A DNA stretch of 64,000 nt from Streptomyces justiciae. Its GTDB lineage: Bacteria > Actinomycetota > Actinomycetes > Streptomycetales > Streptomycetaceae. The translations under genes and the position numbers were made by a program. This document shows positions 58,742-64,000 of this stretch, piece after piece. How positions within the stretch are numbered: the stretch's first letter is position 1; each line of letters opens with the position of its first letter. The stretch lies in the NCBI RefSeq assembly GCF_015163075.1, contig NZ_JADDXU010000002.1, positions 496,001 through 560,000 on the forward strand. Reading direction: 5' to 3'. A model generated the notes under the pieces. The model saw nothing but the letters and a program-made list of their open reading frames with translations. It was not told where the DNA came from and searched no databases.

Positions 58742-61546
58742 ATGGCCCCGCCCCTCTCCAGACGACACCTCCTCCAGGCCGCCGCGCTCGCCGCGGTCGC
58801 GCCCGCGATCTCGTACACGACGAGCGGCAAGGCCGTCGCGGCGACCGCCGCCGCACCCGCCGCCTGGTCCGTACAGCCGTTCTCGCTGGACGAAGTCGCC
58901 CTGAAGGCAGGCGTGTTCGCCGACAAGCGGCAGCTGATGCTCGACCACGCGCGCGGCTACGACGTGAACCGGCTCGTCCAAGTCTTCCGCGCCAACGCCG
59001 GTCTCTCCACCGGCGGCGCGGTCGCGCCCGGCGGCTGGGAGGGGCTGGACGGCGAGGCCAACGGCAATCTGCGCGGGCACTACACCGGGCACTTCCTCAC
59101 CATGCTGTCGCAGGCGTACGCGAGCACCGGCGAGCAGGTCTTCGCCGACAAGATCGCGACCATCGTGGGGGCGTTGACCGACGCCCGGGCCGCTCTGCGC
59201 ACCGACCCCAAGATGCTTGCCGTCACCGGGAGATGGGGCGGCGCGCTGGAGAACGTGCGCGGCTCCTACCAGTACGTCGACCTGCCCGCGGCGGTGCTCG
59301 GCGGCGCCTCCGCGATCACCCTGTCGGTGTGGGTGAAGCCCACGCACGACGCCAACTGGCAGCGGGTCTTCGACTTCGGCAACAACACCACCCGGTACCT
59401 GTACCTGACCACCCGCAACGCGAGCGGTGTGCCCCGGTTCGCCATCACCACCAGCGGGGCCGGTGGCGAACAGGGCCTCAACGGGACGGCCGCGTTGCCG
59501 CTGAACCAGTGGAGCCATCTCGCGGTCACGATCTCCGGCAGCACCGGCACCCTGTACGTCAACGGCACGGCCGTCGCCACGAACACCGCGATGACCCTCA
59601 ACCCCGCCGCGCTCGGCACGCTCACCAACAACTGGCTCGGCCGCTCGAACTACTCGGGCGATCCCGTCTACGCAGGCGGCTTCGACGAGTTCAACGTCTG
59701 GTCACGGGCGCTCACGCAGGCCGAGATCACCTCGTTGCAGTCCAACGAGGCCAAGCTCTCCACGGCCGGACTCGGCAACCTGGCGTCGTACTACTTCCAG
59801 GCCACGAGCGGCGGCACCTTCTCCGACGCGTCCGGCCGCGGCCTCACCGCCACGCTGCGCCGCACCTGGGGCGGGCCGAGCCACCCCGGGTTCCTGGCGG
59901 CCTACCCGGAGACGCAGTTCATCGCCCTGGAGTCGATGACCGCGAGCGACTACACCAAGGTGTGGGCGCCCTACTACACGGCGCACAAGATCCTGCGCGG
60001 TCTGCTCGACGCGTACACCGCCACCGGCGACGCCCGCGCCCTCGACCTCGCCTCCGGTATGGGCGACTGGATGTACTCCCGGCTGTCGGTGCTGCCGGAG
60101 GCGACGCTCCAGCGGATGTGGGGGCTGTTCTCCAGCGGGGAGTTCGGCGGCATCGTCGAGGCGATCGTCGACCTGCACTCCGTCACCGGGAAGGCCGAAC
60201 ACCTCCAGCTGGCCAAGCTGTTCGACCTCGACTCGCTCATCGACGCCTGCGCCGCGAACACCGACACCCTCAACGGCCTGCACGCCAACCAGCACATACC
60301 GATCTTCACCGGTCTGCTGCGGCTGTACGACGCGACGGGCGAGACGCGTTACCTCACCGCCGCGAAGAACTTCTGGGGCATGGTCGTCCCGAACCGCATG
60401 TACGGCATCGGCGGCACCAGCACCGGCGAGTTCTGGAAGGCGTCCGGACTGATCGCGGGCACGATCAGCGACACCAACGCCGAGACGTGCTGCGCGTACA
60501 ACCTGCTCAAGCTCAGCCGGACCCTGTTCTTCCACGAGCAGACCCCGAAGTACATGGACTACTACGAGCGGGCGCTCTACAACCAGGTGCTCGGTTCCAA
60601 GCAGGACAAGGCCGACGCGGAGAAGCCGCTCGTCACCTACTTCATCGGGCTGACGCCCGGTCATGTGAGGGACTACACGCCCAAGCAGGGGACCACCTGC
60701 TGCGAGGGCACGGGCATGGAGAGCGCCACCAAGTACCAGGACTCGGTGTACTTCAAGGCCGCCGACGGCAGCGCGCTGTACGTCAATCTCTACAGCCCGT
60801 CCCAACTGGCCTGGGCGGAGAAGGGGGTGACGGTCACTCAGGCCACCGACTATCCGCGGGAGCAGGGCAGCACCCTCGCCTTCGGCGGCGGCAGCGCGTC
60901 CTTCGCGCTGAAGCTGCGGGTGCCGTCGTGGGCGACGGCCGGGTTCCAGGTGACCGTCAACGGCGGTGCGGTGAGCGGGACTCCGGTCGCCGGGAGCTAC
61001 TTCACGGTGTCCCGGACCTGGAAGGCGGGCGACGTCGTCCGCGTCACCGTCCCCTTCCGGCTGCGGGTCGAAAAGGCCCTGGACGACCCGTCGTTGCAGG
61101 CCCTCTTCTACGGCCCCATCAACCTGGTCGCCCGCAACTCGGCCACCAGCTACCTCCAGTTCGGGCTGTACGCCAACGCGGCCCTCTCCGGCGACCTGCT
61201 GCCCACCCTGACCCCGGTGAGCGGCAAGCCCCTCCACTACACCCTGAACGGCACCGAGTTCGCGCCCTTCATGGAGGGAACGGAGGCCGCGACGCACGCC
61301 TACTTCCGGCGCGTTGAGCCCAAGGTCGTCTTCGGGAACCTCGACTCGGGCGTCGCCAACCCCGCGAAGTCCGACGGCACGACACTGCTCGACGACATCT
61401 GGGCGGGGGCGCCCTTCGCGAGCAAGAGCGCACTGGTCGCCAAGGTGACGAGCACCGTGAACGCGTGGGTGTCGGCCGGGCTGCTCACCCAGGCCAACGG
61501 CCAGGTGGTGATCAACACGGCGGGACAGGCGACCTACGTGTCCTAG
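58742..61546 (+). CDS. Secreted GH127 beta-L-arabinofuranosidase with LamG-like insertion
   Basis: The 934-aa protein has a Tat-type signal (SRRHLLQAAALAAVAPA). The GH127 domain is split. Residues about 45-160 start the (alpha/alpha)6 barrel (MLDHARGYDVNRLVQVFRANAGL, GHYTGHFLTMLSQAYA). Residues about 170-360 are a concanavalin/LamG-like sandwich (ITLSVWVKPTHDANWQRVFDFG, DEFNVWSRALTQAEI), and the barrel resumes at YPETQFIALESM. The metal-thiolate site is conserved as AETCC (E581, C583) and TCCEGTG (C653, C654), matching the Glu/three-Cys zinc site known in HypBA1. It releases L-arabinofuranose from plant arabinans or glycoproteins. Confidence 0.94.
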   Translation: MAPPLSRRHLLQAAALAAVAPAISYTTSGKAVAATAAAPAAWSVQPFSLDEVALKAGVFADKRQLMLDHARGYDVNRLVQVFRANAGLSTGGAVAPGGWEGLDGEANGNLRGHYTGHFLTMLSQAYASTGEQVFADKIATIVGALTDARAALRTDPKMLAVTGRWGGALENVRGSYQYVDLPAAVLGGASAITLSVWVKPTHDANWQRVFDFGNNTTRYLYLTTRNASGVPRFAITTSGAGGEQGLNGTAALPLNQWSHLAVTISGSTGTLYVNGTAVATNTAMTLNPAALGTLTNNWLGRSNYSGDPVYAGGFDEFNVWSRALTQAEITSLQSNEAKLSTAGLGNLASYYFQATSGGTFSDASGRGLTATLRRTWGGPSHPGFLAAYPETQFIALESMTASDYTKVWAPYYTAHKILRGLLDAYTATGDARALDLASGMGDWMYSRLSVLPEATLQRMWGLFSSGEFGGIVEAIVDLHSVTGKAEHLQLAKLFDLDSLIDACAANTDTLNGLHANQHIPIFTGLLRLYDATGETRYLTAAKNFWGMVVPNRMYGIGGTSTGEFWKASGLIAGTISDTNAETCCAYNLLKLSRTLFFHEQTPKYMDYYERALYNQVLGSKQDKADAEKPLVTYFIGLTPGHVRDYTPKQGTTCCEGTGMESATKYQDSVYFKAADGSALYVNLYSPSQLAWAEKGVTVTQATDYPREQGSTLAFGGGSASFALKLRVPSWATAGFQVTVNGGAVSGTPVAGSYFTVSRTWKAGDVVRVTVPFRLRVEKALDDPSLQALFYGPINLVARNSATSYLQFGLYANAALSGDLLPTLTPVSGKPLHYTLNGTEFAPFMEGTEAATHAYFRRVEPKVVFGNLDSGVANPAKSDGTTLLDDIWAGAPFASKSALVAKVTSTVNAWVSAGLLTQANGQVVINTAGQATYVS

Positions 61547-62319
61547 GACCTGCGCTTGGGCTTGCCCCGCTTGGCGGCGGGCGGCTTGCGCCGTCCGCCG
61601 GCCGGGGCCGCCCGCTTCTGCTGCGGCTTCCTGGGCTGAGCGGACGACTTGGCCTTCGCAGGCTTCGCCTCGGCCTGCTCCTTGGCACGGCCCCGCGTGC
61701 TGTTGACCGTGCGGCCGCGGACGATGCCGATGAAGTCCTCGACCATGTCCGTGGTCGCCTCCTCCGGCCACGACAGGGCGACAGAGGACTCGGGGGCGTC
61801 CGTGACCGGCCGGTAGGTGAGGTCCCTGCGGTGGTGCAGGCGGGCCAGCGACTGCGGGACGACGAGCACCCCGATACCGGCCGCGACCAGCTCGATCGCG
61901 TCCTCCGTGGTAGCGGGCCGCTCGAAGGCGGGCTCCCCCGGCGGCTGCTCCCAGTCGAAGACGTCGTCGAGGGGGTGCAGCACGGTCTCGTCGGCCAGAT
62001 CCTCCAGGGTCACCTGCTCGACGGCGGCGATGACGTGGTCCTTCGGGACGACGACGACCGTGGTCTCGGTGTAGAGGGGGATGGCGCTGAAGAACGTACG
62101 GTCGACCGGCAGCCGTACCAGACCGGCGTCCGCGGAGCCGTCCCGCAGCGCGTCGACCGCCTCGGCGCCGGAGAGCTGGAGGAGGGTCAGCGGGATGTCC
62201 GGCAGCCGCTCCTGCCAGATCCGCACCCACTTCGCGGGCGTCGCTCCCGGGACGTAGGCGAGCCGGAACGCCGGGGTTGCTTCCGGGCCTGTCTTCGGGG
62301 GTTCGTCCACGCCTGTCAC
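61543..62319 (-). CDS. LysR-type effector domain without HTH, with basic tail
   Basis: The 258-aa protein corresponds to a LysR substrate-binding domain (residues 18-205: FRLAYVPGATPAKWVRIWQERLPDIPLTLLQLS, DAGLVRLPVD, ELVAAGIGVLVVPQSLA) but lacks the N-terminal winged helix. Instead it ends in about 53 residues rich in Lys, Arg, Pro and Ala (RKPQQKRAAPAGGRRKPPAAK), resembling histone-H1-like tails. It is divergent from a DUF5997 gene, with 58 bp between starts. Its stop overlaps the GH127 stop. GTG 62310 is an alternative start. It may be a sensor, or bind DNA nonspecifically through the tail. Confidence 0.87.
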   Translation of the reverse strand: MTGVDEPPKTGPEATPAFRLAYVPGATPAKWVRIWQERLPDIPLTLLQLSGAEAVDALRDGSADAGLVRLPVDRTFFSAIPLYTETTVVVVPKDHVIAAVEQVTLEDLADETVLHPLDDVFDWEQPPGEPAFERPATTEDAIELVAAGIGVLVVPQSLARLHHRRDLTYRPVTDAPESSVALSWPEEATTDMVEDFIGIVRGRTVNSTRGRAKEQAEAKPAKAKSSAQPRKPQQKRAAPAGGRRKPPAAKRGKPKRRS

Positions 62320-62377
62320 CTGGCCAGGTTACCCGCCGTGGTCGGCGGAGGTTCACCCAGTCGATACCCTGGACACC

Positions 62378-62776
62378 ATGACGCAGCACCAGAGCACCCA
62401 GACGATGAAGCCCGCGACCGCGGCCAAGAAGCTGGGTGTGTACCTCGAGGCCACCCCCGCCGAGTTCCGTGAGGGTGTCGTCTCGCGGGCCGAGCTCAAC
62501 CAGCTCCAGGCCGATCCGCCCCAGTGGCTCCAGGACCTGCGCGCCAACGGCCCGCACCCCCGTCCGGTGGTCGCGGCCAAGCTCGGCGTGTCCATCGCCG
62601 GACTGGCGCGCGGCGGCGTGACCGAGCCGCTCACCACGGAGCAGATCGAGGCGCTCAAGCAGGAGCAGCCCGAGTGGCTGGTCAAGGAGCGCGCCACGCA
62701 GGCCGAGGTCCGCAAGGAAGGCGCCCGCGTCAAGAAGCTGCACGCCGAGAAGGCGGCCCGCGCCGCCCGCGACTGA
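62378..62776 (+). CDS. DUF5997 family protein
   Basis: The 132-aa soluble protein matches DUF5997: MKPATAAKKLGVYLEATPAEFREGVVSRAELNQLQADPPQWLQDLRANGPHPRPVVAAKLGVSIAGLARGG, followed by a charged helical tail (QAEVRKEGARVKKLHAEKAARAARD). The core looks like a small helical DNA- or nucleoid-binding fold, but no function is established. Divergent from the HTH-less LysR-type protein; the pairing probably reflects shared control or direct partnership. Confidence 0.87.
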   Translation: MTQHQSTQTMKPATAAKKLGVYLEATPAEFREGVVSRAELNQLQADPPQWLQDLRANGPHPRPVVAAKLGVSIAGLARGGVTEPLTTEQIEALKQEQPEWLVKERATQAEVRKEGARVKKLHAEKAARAARD

Positions 62777-62902
62777 CGTAGGACGCTTGGTTCCTTTCAG
62801 GGCTGGGACAGCCGCCCCTGACGTCCGAGACTGAGGTCAGCGACCGCCACCTCCCACCGGAACGTCACGGCTGACTCCCTCGGCTCTGAAAGGACCGGAG
62901 GC

Positions 62903-63260
62903 ATGACCAAGGACGTCAAGAGCACCGCAGCGTTAACCCCGCCCCACCCGGCCCAGCTGTCCGCGCGGCTCGATCCCGGGCTTTCCCGCTGGCTGTGGCT
63001 GGTGAAGTGGCTGCTCGCGCTCCCGCACTATCTGCTCCTGACCGCCTTCAGCGGGGGCCTGCGTGCCCTGAGCGTCCTGCTCACCCTGTACGCCGGGATC
63101 GCGCCGGCGTTCACCGGCGTCTACCCACGCGGCATCTTCGACCTGGTGATCGGCCTCAACCGCTGGGCCCATGCGGGTCGCCGTGTACGCGGCCCTGCTC
63201 ACCGACACGTATCCGCCGTTCCGGCTCGACCAACGCGGTGCGGAGCCGGTGACGGCCTGA
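62903..63260 (+). pseudogene. DUF4389 membrane protein gene with a +1 frameshift
   Basis: The first 90 codons encode a typical DUF4389 start (ARLDPGLSRWLWLVKWLLALPHYLLL, GVYPRGIFDLVIGLNRWA). At GGGCCC (63166-63170 region) the family sequence jumps to the next frame and continues AMRVAVYAALLTDTYPPFRLDQRGAEPVTA to a stop at 63258-63260. Removing one C restores a protein of about 118 aa. In the unshifted frame the reading continues into unrelated residues to 63430. Codon 11 is TTA. It could be a real inactivating mutation or a sequencing error. Confidence 0.8.
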
Positions 63261-63302
63261 CCCCGGCCTCTCAGGTCCTCCGTTTCCCCTGCTGCACCAC
63301 TC

Positions 63303-63351
63303 TGGACGCCCCGCGAAACCCTGACCTACGCTGCGCGAGAAAGCGCTTTCT
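63303..63351 (+). promoter_or_regulatory. GH115 promoter and LacI-type operator
   Basis: The perfect 14-bp palindrome AGAAAGCGCTTTCT (63338-63351) has the AAGCGCTT core of LacI-family sites. Upstream are -35-like TGGACG (63303-63308) and -10-like TACGCT (63327-63332), 18-bp spacer, which would place transcription start on the operator. Confidence 0.65.
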
Positions 63352-63384
63352 AGCCTGGCCATGCCAACGGAAAGGCAGCATCTC

Positions 63385-64000
63385 GTGCCGCACCACGAGT
63401 CATCGTCCTGGACGCGCAAGTCGTTCCTGAAGGGAATGGCCGCCGTGGGAGCGGCCCCCTTGCTCCCCGGCCTGTCGCCCACGACCGCGCACGCCGCGTC
63501 GGCGACCCGCCCCGACTTCCCGCTGGTCGACGCGGGCGCCGCCGTCGCCGTCTTCGTGGACGCGGCCGACGACCCCGCCGTGATCCGCGCGGCCGGCGAT
63601 CTCCAGGCGGACATCGAGCGGGTCAGCGGCGTGCGCCCCGAGCTGCTCGACACCCTGCCGGACCGGGCGACGGGTCTCGTCCTCGTCGGCACCCTCGGAT
63701 CGAGTCCCGTCATCGACAAGCTCGTCGACGACGGACGCCTCGACGTCTCTCACGTGCGCGGCCGCTGGGAAGCCTCCGTGACCCAGGTCGTCGAGCACCC
63801 GGTGCCCGGCGTCGAGCGCGCTCTGGTGATCGCGGGAAGCGACCGGCGCGGCACGATCTACGGCGTCTACGACACCTCGGAGCGCATCGGGGTCTCGCCC
63901 TGGTACTGGTGGGCCGACGTCCCGGTGGAACGCCGTGACACGGTGACGCTCCCCGCCGGCCGGTTCCTGCGCCGCGAACCCTCCGTCCGCTACCGCGGTG
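63385..64000 (+). CDS. GH115 xylan alpha-1,2-glucuronidase, 5' part
   Basis: About 205 residues of a GH115 enzyme are visible before the window ends. The signature GSDRRGTIYGVYDTSERIGVSPWYWWADVPVER is intact, after an N-terminal domain with ADDPAVIRAAGDLQADIERVSG. The N-terminus TRKSFLKGMAAVGAAPLLPG is a secretion signal with a single Arg at the twin-arginine position. GTG 63385 has a GAAAGG site, while ATG 63361 overlaps the operator leader with no site. The enzyme removes 4-O-methyl-glucuronic acid from xylan. The catalytic residues lie beyond the edge. Confidence 0.9.
   Translation, partial: MPHHESSSWTRKSFLKGMAAVGAAPLLPGLSPTTAHAASATRPDFPLVDAGAAVAVFVDAADDPAVIRAAGDLQADIERVSGVRPELLDTLPDRATGLVLVGTLGSSPVIDKLVDDGRLDVSHVRGRWEASVTQVVEHPVPGVERALVIAGSDRRGTIYGVYDTSERIGVSPWYWWADVPVERRDTVTLPAGRFLRREPSVRYRG

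Noticed and set aside
59702..62743. 1013-codon reading frame antisense to GH127
   Set aside because: It is the shadow of strongly supported genes (GH127, LysR-type, DUF5997). In very GC-rich DNA, stop codons are rare in antisense frames.
1..64000. tRNA, rRNA, CRISPR array, insertion sequence or prophage
   Set aside because: No rRNA-like sequence, tRNA cloverleaf, regularly spaced identical repeats, transposase or integrase motif was seen. Short RNAs could be missed by eye.

Overview
The window is a piece of a Streptomyces (or very close actinomycete) chromosome. The evidence is very high GC with almost exclusive G/C at third codon positions, frequent GTG starts, AGGAG-type ribosome sites, rare TTA codons, and families that are mostly actinobacterial (DUF6421, DUF5997, DUF5134, Rv1733c-like, DUF4395). 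No rRNA, tRNA, CRISPR array, insertion sequence, prophage or plasmid function is visible. About 62 protein genes are supported. One is a frameshifted DUF4389 gene and one (GH115) runs off the right edge.

Layout. 0.1-6.8 kb: secreted EEP-fold hydrolase, the etfBA electron-transfer flavoprotein operon, a flavin reductase, a divergent membrane thioredoxin/DUF4395 pair, a PlsC-type acyltransferase and a membrane-anchored unknown. 6.8-13.3 kb: a leftward block with a second anchored unknown, a transglutaminase-like plus B3/B4 pair, and a DUF6421-SDR-threonine aldolase-DUF1877 cluster. 13.6-17.9 kb: GDPD, GNAT, two VOC proteins, a 60-aa membrane protein behind a long leader, and an aldo/keto reductase behind a MerR-type promoter. 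17.9-22.7 kb: a GH39-like hydrolase with C-terminal CBM-like modules, and a FUSC/MarR operon with an operator. 22.8-30.1 kb: DUF5134, M56 peptidase, PAP2, a zinc-ribbon protein, HAD, TetR, the divergent LVIVD/DUF305 pair and a DUF6214-like protein.

30.3-34.7 kb is a redox and transport block: adrenodoxin-type ferredoxin reductase, an NCS2 nucleobase permease, and an ArsR/Old-Yellow-Enzyme pair with duplicated operators. 35.0-37.4 kb holds a divergent carbohydrate pair, a CE1 esterase with CBM2 and a PL3 pectate lyase, with LacI/CebR-like boxes between them. 37.5-47.1 kb: PaaX/AidB-like pair, HEAT-repeat protein, Rv1733c-like protein, beta-propeller, uracil-DNA glycosylase, BadF-type kinase and a CbiX-like protein. 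47.2-56.9 kb: lactonase-like propeller, a repeat-rich gene-free stretch, a second FUSC protein, Lrp/AsnC, HAD, BBE-type oxidoreductase, a large LuxR (LAL) regulator and an SDR. 57.0-64.0 kb: a second propeller, a GH127 beta-L-arabinofuranosidase, a LysR-like effector domain divergent from DUF5997, the broken DUF4389 gene and the start of a GH115 alpha-glucuronidase.

The polysaccharide enzymes (GH39-like, CE1-CBM2, PL3, GH127, GH115) are scattered singly, mostly with their own palindromic operator. They fit breakdown of arabinoglucuronoxylan and pectin by a soil saprophyte. The most promising under-described material is the DUF6421 cluster, the DNA-binding-domain-less LysR effector domain with a lysine/arginine tail next to DUF5997, and several precisely placed operators for unidentified regulators.
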